From NCBI GenBank assembly GCA_031081715.1, contig JAVHMA010000002.1:111651-175650 (forward strand): a stretch of 64,000 nucleotides of DNA, in the 5' to 3' direction. Positions 9,227-18,726 of this stretch are shown piece by piece. Position numbers and translations under genes: made by a program. A model generated the notes under the pieces. That model saw only the letters and a program-made list of their open reading frames with translations. It searched no databases and had not been told where the DNA came from. Position 1 is the stretch's first letter. Each line of letters opens with the position of its first letter. The stretch is from Armatimonadota bacterium. Its GTDB lineage: Bacteria; Sysuimicrobiota; Sysuimicrobiia; Sysuimicrobiales; Humicultoraceae.

Positions 9227-10353
9227 GCCGGCACCTCCTCTCCACGCGCGGCCCGTGCGAGCGCGAGCACACGGCCGGCCACCACGTCGGCGGCGTCTGG
9301 CCGGCCGAGCGCCCGGCTGGCCGCGGCCATCGCGGCGCGGCGCGGCGGATTGTCCAGCAGCGCTCTGACGGCCTCCAGCAGGGCCGTGCCGGCGAGCGCA
9401 TGGTCGGCGATGACCAAGGCGGCGCCGGCGCGCGCGAGCACCGCGGCGTTGTCGTCCTGGTGCCCGGTGGCCGCGTGCGGGTAGGGCACCAGGATCGCGG
9501 GCAGACCCCACGCGGTGACCTCGGCCAGCGTGGAGGCCCCCGCGCGGCAGACGACCAGGTCTGCGCACGCGTAGGCGTCCCCGATGGGGTCGAGGAACGC
9601 CGCGGCCAGGTGACGCAGGGCGGGCGGGCCCACGTGCTCGCGGTGCCCGATCGCGCGCCGTACGGTCTCCAGGTCGGCCGCGCCGGTCTGGTGGAGCACC
9701 TGGAGCCGGGCGTCGTACATCAGCAGGTCGCCGAGCCGGCAGATCGCGGCGTTCAGGCTGCGCGCACCCTGGCTGCCGCCGAGCACCAGCACCGTGAACC
9801 GGTCGGCCTCCAGCCCCCAGCGTGCCTGGGCGCGCGCGCGGTCTCCGCGCAGAGCCCCCTGGCGCAGCGGCACCCCGGTCGCGGTGGCCGCGCGCGCGGG
9901 CAGCGACGCCGCGGCCTCGGGATGCGGCAGCGAGACCCACCGCGCCCACCGCGCCAGCACGCGGTTGGCCAGCCCGGCGCGAACGTTCTGCTCCTGTAGC
10001 ACCAGCGGCACGCCGAGCGCCACAGCGGCGGCGCCCACCGGCGCGCAGACGTATCCGCCGGTCGCCACCACGGCATCCGGCCGCCACCGCCACAGCAGGG
10101 CCAGGGCCTGCGCGCCGCCGAGCGCCGCGGCCGCGAGCGCCGCGATCACCCCGACCGAGGCGCGCCGCGGCAGGCCGCGCCCCGCGATCGCGCGGAACGG
10201 CCAGCCCGCCTCCGGCACGACGTGCGCCTCCAGCCGCCGCCCGCCAACGAACAGCACCTCGACGTCAGGGGCGCGACGGCGCAGGGCCTCCGCGATGGCG
10301 AGCCCCGGGTAGATGTGCCCGCCGGTGCCACCTCCGGCGATGACGATCCTCAC
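9223..10353 (-). CDS. murG: Lipid II synthase MurG (GlcNAc transferase)
   Basis: Peripheral membrane glycosyltransferase (GT28) that adds GlcNAc to lipid I. About 376 residues with the N-terminal GGGTGGHIYPGLAIAEALR loop, the lipid-binding region TGGYVCAPVGAAA, the acceptor motif QEQNVRAGLANRVLA, and the C-terminal UDP-binding GGSQGARSLN and VVCRAGASTLAE motifs. It starts with GTG at 10353, overlapping the ftsW stop by 4 nt. It lies between ftsW and murC in the usual dcw order. Confidence 0.97.
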   Translation of the reverse strand: MRIVIAGGGTGGHIYPGLAIAEALRRRAPDVEVLFVGGRRLEAHVVPEAGWPFRAIAGRGLPRRASVGVIAALAAAALGGAQALALLWRWRPDAVVATGGYVCAPVGAAAVALGVPLVLQEQNVRAGLANRVLARWARWVSLPHPEAAASLPARAATATGVPLRQGALRGDRARAQARWGLEADRFTVLVLGGSQGARSLNAAICRLGDLLMYDARLQVLHQTGAADLETVRRAIGHREHVGPPALRHLAAAFLDPIGDAYACADLVVCRAGASTLAEVTAWGLPAILVPYPHAATGHQDDNAAVLARAGAALVIADHALAGTALLEAVRALLDNPPRRAAMAAASRALGRPDAADVVAGRVLALARAARGEEVPA

Positions 10354-11528
10354 GACGCGCCCCAGGCCCGCACGGGTGGCCGCGCCGGCAGCCGGCGCGC
10401 CGCCTCGCGCGCCTCCAGGCGCGCGTACTGCGAGATGTTGGAGAGGATGCCCACCTGCACCAGGGTCATGATGAGCGACGTCCCGCCGAAGCTGACAAAC
10501 GGCAGCGTCACGCCCTTGACGGGCAGCAGCCCGGTCGCCACCCCCATGTTGAGGGCAGCCTGGCCCACGATCGTCGCGGTGATGCCCGCGGCGAGCAGCG
10601 CGCCGAACCGATCCGGCGCCGCGCGCGCGATGCGGTAGCCGCGGTAGGCGAACAGCGCGAACAGCGCCAGCAGCCCGCCGGTGCCCAGCAGGCCGAGCTC
10701 CTCGCCGACGATCGCGAAGATGAAGTCGGTGTGCCGCTCGGGCAGATAGTAGAACTTCTGGCTGCTCGCGCCCAGCCCCACCCCGAGCAGTCCACCGGAC
10801 CCGAAGGCGAGCAGCGACTGGATCACGTGGAAGCCCGCGCCCTGCGGGTCGCTCCACGGATCGAGGAAACCCAGGATACGCTGCATGCGGTAGTCGGCGG
10901 CGACGATCGCGACGGCCGCTGCGGGGAGGGCCGCGACGGCCAGCGCGGCCAGGTGGGCGACGCGGGCACCGGCCAGGAACAGCAGCAGCACCGTGCCCGC
11001 CACGAGCATCATCGCCGATCCCATATCGGGCTGCCGGAGCACCAGCGCCGCCGCGATCCCGGTGACGAGCAGCGGCGGGGCGACGCCGCGCGCCAGGTCG
11101 CGGACGCCCAGCCCGCGCCGCGCGGCGAAGTGCGCCACGTAGACCAGCAACGCCAGCTTGGCGGCCTCCACCGGCTGGAAGCTGAACGGCCCCGCCTGAA
11201 GCCAGCGGCGCGCGCCGCCGGCCACGCGTCCCACGCCGGGGAGAAGCACGGCGATCAGCAGCACCAGGCCCACGACGAGCAGGGGCACCGCTAGGCGGCG
11301 CAGCCGCCGGTAGTGGATGCGGCCGGCGAGCCACATCGCCGTCAGGCCGATCGCGATCCAGGCCGCCTGCCGCTTGAGGAAGTAGCCGCTGTCCCCGAGC
11401 TGATCGTAGGCGACCACGCTACTCGCGCTGTAGACCATGACGAGCCCGACGGCCAGCAGCGCCAGCACCGTTCCGAACAGGTAGGCATCGCCGGCCCGCC
11501 GGTGGAGGACGTCGATGCGCGCGCTCAT
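10350..11528 (-). CDS. ftsW: Peptidoglycan glycosyltransferase FtsW
   Basis: SEDS-family polymerase that links lipid II into glycan strands at the septum, working with FtsI. The 392-residue protein has about ten membrane segments. It shows [23 protein letters not shown], the segment [29 protein letters not shown], and the C-terminal signature [23 protein letters not shown] at 11528 overlaps the murD stop by 4 nt. FtsW rather than RodA is assigned from its position in the dcw cluster. Confidence 0.96.
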   Translation of the reverse strand: MSARIDVLHRRAGDAYLFGTVLALLAVGLVMVYSASSVVAYDQLGDSGYFLKRQAAWIAIGLTAMWLAGRIHYRRLRRLAVPLLVVGLVLLIAVLLPGVGRVAGGARRWLQAGPFSFQPVEAAKLALLVYVAHFAARRGLGVRDLARGVAPPLLVTGIAAALVLRQPDMGSAMMLVAGTVLLLFLAGARVAHLAALAVAALPAAAVAIVAADYRMQRILGFLDPWSDPQGAGFHVIQSLLAFGSGGLLGVGLGASSQKFYYLPERHTDFIFAIVGEELGLLGTGGLLALFALFAYRGYRIARAAPDRFGALLAAGITATIVGQAALNMGVATGLLPVKGVTLPFVSFGGTSLIMTLVQVGILSNISQYARLEAREAARRLPARPPVRAWGAS

Positions 11529-13015
11529 CGGGCGGCGCGCTCCCCGGCACGATGCGGCAGCGTCCCGACGAGCGCGCGGAACCGGTCCCCGCGCTCGCGG
11601 TAGTCAGCGAACTGGTCGAAGCTCTCGCAGCCCGGCGAGAGCAGGATCGCCTCGCCCGGGACGGCGGCTGCCCAGGCCGCGGCCATCGCGGCCTCGAGCG
11701 TGCCGGCCGCCACCACCGGCGGCCTCGACGCCACCTTGCCGATCGCCTCCGCCAGGACGGCGGCGGTGGCGCCGATCAGGTAGGCGCCGCGCACGGGCGC
11801 GGGGCCGAGCGCCGCGACCATCGGCGCGAAGTCCTCGGGCCGCGCACCCTTGCGCAGCCCGCCGGCGATCAGGTGGAATGGCCGGTCCATCGCCGCGATG
11901 GCGGCCGCGGCAGAGGTCGGGTTGGTGCCCAGCGAGTCCTCGTAGAAGCGGACGCCGTCGCGCTCGGCCACCAGGCGGAACCGGTAGGGCAGGCCGCGGA
12001 ACGCGCGCAGCGCGTCGGCGATCGCATGGACCGGGGTCCCCGCGGCCGCGGCCGCCGCGGCGGCGGCCAGGGCATTCTCGACGGTGTGCGCGCCCGGGAC
12101 GGCCAGCGCGGTGACCGACAGCACTGGCCCCGCGTCCGGGAGCACGATCGTCCTGTCACGCACGAAGGCGCCCCGCGCGACAGGCCCCCGGCGGCTAAAC
12201 CAGTGCACGGTCGCGGGCAGACCGTCCGCGAACGCGGCCACGGCCGGATCGTCGGCGTTGAGCACCGCCGCGTCGGCGGCGGTCTGGTGCCGCACGATCG
12301 TCCGCTTCGCCTCCACGTAGGCCTCCATGGTGCCGTGGTCGTCCAGGTGGTGAGGCGCGATGTTGGTGACCACGGCCAGGCGCGGGCTGTAGGGCAGGTC
12401 CACGAGCTGCCGGTTGCTGATCTCGAGCACGAGCCACGTCCGCGGGCTCGCCACGTCGAGCCGGTACAGTGCCGGCGTGTGGGTGCGGTCGTTGCCGGAG
12501 ACCACGTGAGGGATGCCCGCGGCCTCCAACATCGCGGCGAGCAGGGTCGCCACCGTGAACTTGCCGTTGGTGCCTGTGATGCCCGCGATCGGACCGGGCC
12601 AGGTCTCGAAGAACAGGTGGGTCAGGCTCGACAACCGCGCGCCGCGTTCGGCGGCCTCGCGCACCCGCGCGTTCTGCGGGTGGCGGCGCCAGGACTGTGG
12701 GACGAAGATCACCTCCGCCTCCTCGATGCCCTCCAGGTAACGCGCACCCTGCCGCCAGGTCACGGACGCGGCCCGCAGGCGGTCGAGCAGTGCCGCGCGA
12801 CCGGCGGCATCGAGCCAGGGGTGCGTGCGCTCCAGCGTCAAAGCGAAGCGCTCCGGTGGCTCCAGGTCGTGAGCGACGACCGGTCCGACGCCGTGCGCGA
12901 CGAGGAAGTCCAGCACCGACGACCCCTCGGTACCCGACGGGCCGAGCACGTGGATGCGGCGGCCGCGGAGCCCGGCCACCACCGCCTCGACGCGCGCCCG
13001 CGTCGCGCCGGTCAC
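11525..13015 (-). CDS. murD: UDP-N-acetylmuramoyl-L-alanine--glutamate ligase (divergent MurD)
   Basis: Adds glutamate to UDP-MurNAc-L-Ala. The 496-residue protein has the three Mur ligase domains and sits in the MurD slot of the cluster. The carbamylated-lysine region (AYVEAKRTIVR) and the C-terminal LLSPGCESFDQFADYRERG are recognisable. Two conserved sites deviate. The P-loop reads GTNGKFT (K152, F153) where a serine or threonine normally follows the lysine, and the DSKATNP substrate loop reads DSLGTNP. Either the enzyme tolerates this, or it is a specialised MurD2-like ligase. GTG at 13015 overlaps the mraY stop by 4 nt. Confidence 0.88.
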   Translation of the reverse strand: MTGATRARVEAVVAGLRGRRIHVLGPSGTEGSSVLDFLVAHGVGPVVAHDLEPPERFALTLERTHPWLDAAGRAALLDRLRAASVTWRQGARYLEGIEEAEVIFVPQSWRRHPQNARVREAAERGARLSSLTHLFFETWPGPIAGITGTNGKFTVATLLAAMLEAAGIPHVVSGNDRTHTPALYRLDVASPRTWLVLEISNRQLVDLPYSPRLAVVTNIAPHHLDDHGTMEAYVEAKRTIVRHQTAADAAVLNADDPAVAAFADGLPATVHWFSRRGPVARGAFVRDRTIVLPDAGPVLSVTALAVPGAHTVENALAAAAAAAAAGTPVHAIADALRAFRGLPYRFRLVAERDGVRFYEDSLGTNPTSAAAAIAAMDRPFHLIAGGLRKGARPEDFAPMVAALGPAPVRGAYLIGATAAVLAEAIGKVASRPPVVAAGTLEAAMAAAWAAAVPGEAILLSPGCESFDQFADYRERGDRFRALVGTLPHRAGERAAR

Positions 13016-13995
13016 GGCAGCGCCACCATGAGCCCGAGAACCAGGCAGACCCCACCGGCCAGCACGAACCGCCGCACGATCGCGGGCTCGGACCAGCCGA
13101 CGAGCTCGAAGTGATGGTGCAGCGGGCTCATGCGGAAGATGCGCCGACCGCCGGTGGCCCTGAAGTAGGCGACCTGGAGGAAGACGGACGCGGCCTCGGC
13201 AGTGAAGACGCCGCCGATCACAAACAGCGCTGCCTCGGCCCGGGCCAGGATCGCCAGCGCGGCCAGCGCCGCGCCGAGCGCATTGGAGCCCACGTCGCCC
13301 ATGAAGACGCGCGCCGGGTGCCGGTTGAAGGGCAGGAATCCGGCGCACGCACCGGCGAGGGCCGCGGCCAGCACCGCGTCCGTCGGTTGGTCACGCGCGA
13401 CCGCGATCGCCAGGAAGCCTCCGGCGGCGACCAGTACCAGCGTTGCCGCCAGGCCGTCGAGCCCGTCGGTCAGGTTGACTGCATTCGCGAAGCCCATGAC
13501 AAGCAGCGCCGCCACCACGATGTACGCGCGGCCGAGGTCGACCGGCCCGACGCCCGGCACCGCCACGACCGAACTCGTGCCCGGGACGACCGTCGCCGCT
13601 GCGCCGAGGGCGAGCGCGAGGCCTGCCTGCAGCGCCAGCCGCTCGCGCGCCCGCAGGCCCAGGTTGCGGCCGAGCCGGATCGCCCGCAGGTCGTCGATCA
13701 GGCCGATCGCGCCGAACCCGGCCAGCACCGCCAGGCCGAAGAGCACCCGCGCGTCCGGCCCCGCGACGACCAGTGCGGCCAGCGTCGTCGCCGCGATCAT
13801 GAGCAGGCCGCCCATCGTCGGTGTCCCGGCCTTGTCCTGGTGGCGGCCGGGCGCGTCCTCCCGGATGCGCTGCCGCTGGCCGGCCGCGGCCAGCGCCGCG
13901 ATCGCGCGCGGCGCGGCCAGCACCACGGTCCCGGCCGCGAGAACGAGTGCCGCCGCGTAGCGCGCGATCTCCGGGAGCGCCGCCGCCCAGCTCAT
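13012..13995 (-). CDS. mraY: Phospho-N-acetylmuramoyl-pentapeptide-transferase MraY
   Basis: Integral membrane enzyme that transfers phospho-MurNAc-pentapeptide to undecaprenyl phosphate, forming lipid I. The 327-residue protein has about ten membrane segments. Motifs include HQDKAGTPTMGGLLMI, GLIDDLRAI (catalytic aspartate pair), NAVNLTDGLDGLA, FMGDVGSNALGA and the MSPLHHHFELVGW histidine loop. ATG at 13995 overlaps the murF stop by 4 nt. Confidence 0.97.
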   Translation of the reverse strand: MSWAAALPEIARYAAALVLAAGTVVLAAPRAIAALAAAGQRQRIREDAPGRHQDKAGTPTMGGLLMIAATTLAALVVAGPDARVLFGLAVLAGFGAIGLIDDLRAIRLGRNLGLRARERLALQAGLALALGAAATVVPGTSSVVAVPGVGPVDLGRAYIVVAALLVMGFANAVNLTDGLDGLAATLVLVAAGGFLAIAVARDQPTDAVLAAALAGACAGFLPFNRHPARVFMGDVGSNALGAALAALAILARAEAALFVIGGVFTAEAASVFLQVAYFRATGGRRIFRMSPLHHHFELVGWSEPAIVRRFVLAGGVCLVLGLMVALP

Positions 13996-15389
13996 CGGTT
14001 GCCCGCCGGCGCCCGGTCCAGCAGGGCGTCCACCAGGTGCTCCATCTCGATCCCGCGCGACCCCTTCACGAGCACCGCGTCGCCTGCCCGCAGCACCGGC
14101 CGCAGGACCGTCGCGGCCTCGGGCGCGGTCGGCACCCATGCCATGGCGCCCGGCGCCAGCCCGGCGGCGGCCGCCCCGTCCAGGTACCAGCGCGCGTTCG
14201 GGCCGACCGCCAGGAGATAGGCCGGCTGGAGACTGGCGGCCTGACGCCCGACCTCGCGGTGGAAGGCCGGCGAGGCCGGCCCGAGCTCGAGCATCTCGCC
14301 AAGCGCCAGCACCCGGCGCCGCGTCCCAGCGATCCGCGTGAGCACCTCGAAGGCCGCGGCCATCGACTGCGGCCCGGCGTTGTACGTGTCGTCGAGGACG
14401 AGGAGGTCGCCCGCGGCGATGACGGTCTGCCGCATCTTCACCGGCTGCGCGCGCGCGAGGCCCGCAGCGATGGTCGCGGCGTCGAGGCCCAGCGCCCACC
14501 CCGCGGCCGCGGCGGCCAGCGCGTTGTGCACCTGGTGGGTGCCGACCAGGGGCAGGCGGGCCGGCACCGCGGCCTCCCCGGTGTGCAGCGTGAAGGTCGA
14601 GCCCCCGGCGTCACCGACGAGGTCGCTCGCTCGCACCTCGGTATCCGGCCCGACCCCGAAGCGCACCGCCCGGCACCTCGCGCGCGCCAGCAGGCGCGGA
14701 GCGTAGGGATCGTCGGCGTTCACGATGGCGACGCCGTCCGCGGGCAGGCCCTCGAGGAGCTCGGCCTTCGCCTCGGCGATCCGCTCCCTCGACCCGAGGA
14801 GCTCGAGGTGCACGTCCCCGATGTTGGTCACGATGCCCAGGCGCGGCCGCGCGATGGCCACCAGCTCGCGGAGCTGGCCCGCACCGCGCATCGCCATCTC
14901 CACCACCGCGACCTCGTGCGCCTCGCGCAGGCCCAGCAGCGTCAGCGCCACACCGATCTCGGCGTTCCACGACTCGGCCGACCGCGCGGTGCGGTAGCGG
15001 GTCTCCAGCACGCGCGCACACAACGTCACCGTCGTCGTCTTCCCGACGCTGCCGGTGACACCGACGACGGTGACGGGCAGGGCACGCCGGTGCACCCCGG
15101 CGATCGCGCCCAGCGCGCGCAGGGTGTCAGCCACCACGAGCGCCGGGCCCGCGGCCGCCGTGGCCTCGGAGACGACGGCGAGCACCGCGCCGCGCTCCAT
15201 CGCCTGCGCCACGAACCGGTGCCCGTCGGTCCGCGGCCCGCGCAACGCCACGAACACGTCGCCCGGCTCCACGAGCCGGCTGTCGGTCGCGACGCCGGTG
15301 ACGACGGGGGGCGGCACCCAGCCCGCGGGCACCGCCAGGCGGCCGCCGGTCGCATCGAGCAGGTCGGCCAGCTCCAGGCGCACGCTCAC
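13992..15389 (-). CDS. murF: UDP-MurNAc-tripeptide--D-alanyl-D-alanine ligase MurF
   Basis: Completes the pentapeptide by adding D-Ala-D-Ala. The 465-residue protein has the N-terminal substrate domain (VATDSRLVEPGDVFVALRG), a normal P-loop VTGSVGKTTTV, the ARPRLGIVTNIGDVHLE segment, and the C-terminal DTYNAGPQSMAAA and VLVKGSRGIEME motifs. GTG at 15389 overlaps the murE stop by 4 nt. A D-Ala-D-Ala ligase (ddl) gene, often in this cluster, is absent here. Confidence 0.96.
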   Translation of the reverse strand: MSVRLELADLLDATGGRLAVPAGWVPPPVVTGVATDSRLVEPGDVFVALRGPRTDGHRFVAQAMERGAVLAVVSEATAAAGPALVVADTLRALGAIAGVHRRALPVTVVGVTGSVGKTTTVTLCARVLETRYRTARSAESWNAEIGVALTLLGLREAHEVAVVEMAMRGAGQLRELVAIARPRLGIVTNIGDVHLELLGSRERIAEAKAELLEGLPADGVAIVNADDPYAPRLLARARCRAVRFGVGPDTEVRASDLVGDAGGSTFTLHTGEAAVPARLPLVGTHQVHNALAAAAAGWALGLDAATIAAGLARAQPVKMRQTVIAAGDLLVLDDTYNAGPQSMAAAFEVLTRIAGTRRRVLALGEMLELGPASPAFHREVGRQAASLQPAYLLAVGPNARWYLDGAAAAGLAPGAMAWVPTAPEAATVLRPVLRAGDAVLVKGSRGIEMEHLVDALLDRAPAGNR

Positions 15390-16876
15390 GGCCGGGCCGG
15401 GGCGCGCAACACATCACGCACGACCTCGCGGTCGTCGAAGGGATGGCGCACGCCCGCGATCTCCTGATAGGTCTCGTGGCCCTTGCCGGCGATCAGCACC
15501 AGGTCGCCCGGGCCGGCCTCGCCCACCGCGGCCGCGATCGCGCGCCGCCGGTCGGGTTCGTAGATGACGCGCACCGGCCGCCCGGCCGCGGCGCGCGCCG
15601 CGGCTGCGGCCTCCACGCCCGGCCGGATCTCCGCGATGATCGCCTGTGGGGGCTCGGAGCGCGGGTTGTCGGAGGTGACGATGACGACATCGGCCCACTC
15701 CCCCGCGATCCGTCCCATGAGCGGCCGCTTCGGACGATCGCGATCGCCGCCGCAACCGAAGACCGCGATCAGCCGCCCGGCGGCGACCTCGCGGGCGCTG
15801 CGCAGCACGTTCTCGAGACCGTCGGGCGTGTGCGCGTAGTCCACGATCACGGCGAACGGCTGCCCTTCCTCGACGCGCTCGAACCGGCCCGGCACGCCGC
15901 GCATCGCCTCGAGCGCGCCGGCGATCGTTGTCAGCGGCACACCCTGGGCGAGACCTACCGCCACCGCCGCAAGCGCGTTCCACACGTTGAACCCGCCGGC
16001 CAGCCGCAGCCGGATGGGCGTGGTGCCCGCCGACGTCTCGGCGATGAACTCGGTCCCGTCCAGGCGCAGCCGGATGTCGCGGCCGCGCACGTCCGCCGCC
16101 GCGCGGACCCCGTAGGTGACCACGCGCGCCCGCGTGACGCGCCGCATCAGGGCCGCGGCCGGGTCGTCCGCGTTGAGCACGGCCCAGCCCTCGGCGGGCA
16201 GTCCGGCGAACAGCCGCGCCTTCGCCGCCCGGTACGCCTCCATGCTCTGGTGGAAGTCCAGGTGGTCGCGCGTGAGGTTGGTGAACACGCCGATACGGAA
16301 CCGCGTCCCGGCGACGCGCTCGAGCGCGAGCGCGTGGGACGCGACCTCCACGGCAACGGCGGCCTGGCCCCGGGCGACCATCGTGGTCAGCGCGCGCTGC
16401 AGCTCCGGCGCCTCGGGCGTCGTGCGCGCCGACGGGGTGACCTCGCCCCCGATCACAACGCCCATGGTACCGATGATTCCGCACGGGTGCCCGGCCGCGC
16501 GGAGGATCGCCTCGATCAGGTAGGTCGTCGCGCCCTTCCCGTTGGTGCCGGTCACCCCGATGACCGTCAGGTGGCGCGAGGGGTGGGCGGCGAGCGCGGC
16601 GGCGACCTGTCCCAGCGCCCGCCGCGTGTCGGCCACCCGCACGACCGCGACGCCCGGCGGCGCGGCGGTCGGCCGATCCACGAGCACCGCGACGGCGCCC
16701 CGCCCGGCGGCTTCGTCAATGAAGGCATGTCCGTCGTGCGCCCGACCCCGCAGCGCCGCAAACAGAAACCCGGGCTCGACCGCCCGGGAGTCGTAGGCCA
16801 GCCCGCGGATGTGGCAGCCGGCGTCGCCCACCACCGACGGCGCGTCGAGCTCCGTCAGCAGCGCGCGCAGCTCCAT
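15386..16876 (-). CDS. murE: UDP-MurNAc-L-Ala-D-Glu--meso-diaminopimelate ligase MurE
   Basis: Adds the third residue of the stem peptide. The 496-residue protein has the MurE N-terminal domain (GLAYDSRAVEPGFLFAALRG), the lysine segment AYRAAKARLF, the VDYAHTPDGLENVLR motif, and TSDNPRSEPP. The DNPR motif is the marker for meso-diaminopimelate as substrate. The P-loop is unusual: GTNGKGATTY (K114, G115, A116) instead of GTNGKTTTT, resembling the GTNGKGS loop of the related FolC family. ATG at 16876 has GGAGGT upstream. Confidence 0.95.
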   Translation of the reverse strand: MELRALLTELDAPSVVGDAGCHIRGLAYDSRAVEPGFLFAALRGRAHDGHAFIDEAAGRGAVAVLVDRPTAAPPGVAVVRVADTRRALGQVAAALAAHPSRHLTVIGVTGTNGKGATTYLIEAILRAAGHPCGIIGTMGVVIGGEVTPSARTTPEAPELQRALTTMVARGQAAVAVEVASHALALERVAGTRFRIGVFTNLTRDHLDFHQSMEAYRAAKARLFAGLPAEGWAVLNADDPAAALMRRVTRARVVTYGVRAAADVRGRDIRLRLDGTEFIAETSAGTTPIRLRLAGGFNVWNALAAVAVGLAQGVPLTTIAGALEAMRGVPGRFERVEEGQPFAVIVDYAHTPDGLENVLRSAREVAAGRLIAVFGCGGDRDRPKRPLMGRIAGEWADVVIVTSDNPRSEPPQAIIAEIRPGVEAAAAARAAAGRPVRVIYEPDRRRAIAAAVGEAGPGDLVLIAGKGHETYQEIAGVRHPFDDREVVRDVLRAPARP

Positions 16877-16903
16877 CCGGTCACCTCCGCCCGGTCCCCG
16901 TTC

Positions 16904-16911
16904 ATTCTATA
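16904..16911 (-). promoter_or_regulatory. Possible internal -10 element before murE
   Basis: The ftsI-murE gap of 53 nt is the only sizeable gap between rsmH and murB, where the other junctions overlap by 4 nt or are separated by at most a few nt. On the minus strand it contains TATAGAAT, offering two overlapping -10 hexamers. No convincing -35 box is seen in the GC-rich sequence upstream, so an internal promoter is only a possibility. Confidence 0.3.
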
Positions 16912-16929
16912 GTACGCGCCGCGACGCGC

Positions 16930-18726
16930 CTAGCGCGCCGCCGTGGGCGCCTGCGATGGCGCCACCCGCAGGTGCCACAGCGCCTGCGAGGCGACCGCGC
17001 GGAACAACGGCGCCGCCACCACGCTGCCGAAGTACTCGCCGCGCGGATCGTCGAGCAGCACCAGCACGGCCAGGCGGGGCCGGTCGGCGGGCACGATGCC
17101 GAGGAACGACGCGACGTAGGAGTCCGGCAGGTAGCCGCCCGCGGGCGAGGGCTTCTGCGCGGTACCCGTCTTGCCCGCGACCGGATACCCGTCGATTGCC
17201 GCCTGGGTGCCGCCACCGTGCGCCACCGCCTCGACCATCATGGCCAGCACGCGGCGCGCGGTCTGTGGCGCGACGACCTGCGGCCCCGCCGCTGGCGCCG
17301 GCACCTCGATCGCGCGGCCATCGGGGTCGCGCACGGCCCGGAGCACGCGCGGGCGCACCAGCAGCCCGTCGCGCGCCAGCGTGGCACCCGCGACCAGCAC
17401 CTGCAGCGGCGTCGCGGAGACGCCCTGCCCGAATCCCGCGGTCTGGAGCACCGCGCCGCGCCACTGCTCGGGCGGCGGGACCAACCCCGACGCCTCGCCC
17501 GGGAGGTCGATGCCGGTCGGCGCCCCGAAACCGAACCGCCGGATCGCGTCGTGGTAGCGCCGCACGCCGAGCCGCGTCGCGATCATGGCCGCACCGACGT
17601 TGGACGAGTTGCGGATGACGTCGGCCAGCGTCTGGCGCTCGAACCGGCGGCCACGCGCCTCCCGGATCACGTACCCGCCGGCCACGCGCAGGCTCCCGCC
17701 GGTGCGGAAGACCTCGCGCGCGTCCACCGCGCCCGCGTCAAGCGCCGCGGCGGCGAGCACGACCTTGAACGTGGACCCGGGCTCGTAGGTGTGGGCGAGC
17801 ACCGGGTTGTTCCAGCGCTCGGGAGGGACTCGCTCGTAGGCGTTCGGATCGAACCGTGGCGCAACGGCAAGGGCCAGCACCTCGCCGTTCTCCGGGTCGA
17901 GCATGGCGATTGCGCCCCAGGCCGCGCGTGTGGTCGCGAGCGTCGCGTCGAGCTCGCGCTCGGCGATGTGCTGAAGGACCTGGTCGATGGTCAGCACGAC
18001 GTCGGCGCCGTCCACCGGAGGCCGGACGATCGTCCGCGTCTCGAGGCGCGGCCTGCCCATCGCGTCGCGCTCGACGCGCGCCAGCCCGGCCCGCCCGCGG
18101 AGGTAGTGGTCGAAGGCCAGCTCGGCGCCAGCGAGCCCCTGGTTGTCGATGCCGGCGAAGCCGAGCACGTGGGCCGCGAGCGTGCCGTTGGGATACTGCC
18201 GGCGCGGCTCGGTAAGGAACCCGATGCCTTCCCCCAGCCCGAGCCGGCGTACCGCGGCGGCGGTCTGGGGCTCGACCTTGCGCGCGAGCCACACGAAGTG
18301 GCGGTCGGGGACGAGCCGGCTGAGGACGTCGTCAGCGCGCAGGCCCATGGCCGGCGCCACGGCGCGCGCGAACGCCCGCCGGTCGGCGATGCGCGACGGC
18401 ACCGCGTAGATCGACTCGGCGTCCACGTTGACGGCGAGCGACCGGCCCCAGCGGTCGAGCAGCCGACCCCGGCGCGGCTCGATGAGGAACTCGCCGGTCT
18501 GCTGGCGCGCCGCCATCCGCTCCAGCGCCCCCGCCTGCACGACGTGCAGTGAGACCAGCCGCGCGCCCAGCCCCGCGAGCGCCAGCGCGAGCAAGATGAA
18601 GAGCGCGGTCGCGCGCTGGCGGATCACGCGCTGGTGCTCGGCCTCGGCCTCGGCGGCCCGGGGAAAGGCGCGCCGCCCGGGTGGAGGCGTCCGCCCGGGC
18701 GGGCGACGGGAACGGCGGCGGGTCAT
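16930..18726 (-). CDS. ftsI: Septal peptidoglycan transpeptidase FtsI (penicillin-binding protein)
   Basis: Class B penicillin-binding protein that cross-links septal peptidoglycan with FtsW. The 598-residue protein has an Arg-rich cytoplasmic tail, one membrane anchor (about residues 40-62), the PBP dimerisation domain starting at RRGRLLDRWGRSLAV, and the transpeptidase domain. The active-site motifs are STFK (S318), SSN (374-376) and KTGT (K519). No C-terminal PASTA domain is present. ATG at 18726 overlaps the ftsL stop by 4 nt. It is followed by murE after a 53-nt gap. Confidence 0.97.
   Translation of the reverse strand: MTRRRSRRPPGRTPPPGRRAFPRAAEAEAEHQRVIRQRATALFILLALALAGLGARLVSLHVVQAGALERMAARQQTGEFLIEPRRGRLLDRWGRSLAVNVDAESIYAVPSRIADRRAFARAVAPAMGLRADDVLSRLVPDRHFVWLARKVEPQTAAAVRRLGLGEGIGFLTEPRRQYPNGTLAAHVLGFAGIDNQGLAGAELAFDHYLRGRAGLARVERDAMGRPRLETRTIVRPPVDGADVVLTIDQVLQHIAERELDATLATTRAAWGAIAMLDPENGEVLALAVAPRFDPNAYERVPPERWNNPVLAHTYEPGSTFKVVLAAAALDAGAVDAREVFRTGGSLRVAGGYVIREARGRRFERQTLADVIRNSSNVGAAMIATRLGVRRYHDAIRRFGFGAPTGIDLPGEASGLVPPPEQWRGAVLQTAGFGQGVSATPLQVLVAGATLARDGLLVRPRVLRAVRDPDGRAIEVPAPAAGPQVVAPQTARRVLAMMVEAVAHGGGTQAAIDGYPVAGKTGTAQKPSPAGGYLPDSYVASFLGIVPADRPRLAVLVLLDDPRGEYFGSVVAAPLFRAVASQALWHLRVAPSQAPTAAR

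Noticed and set aside
12697..15467. Long plus-strand open frames opposite mraY, murF and murD
   Set aside because: The minus-strand genes have full motif sets and coupled overlaps; the plus-strand translations are low-complexity and have no recognisable domains.
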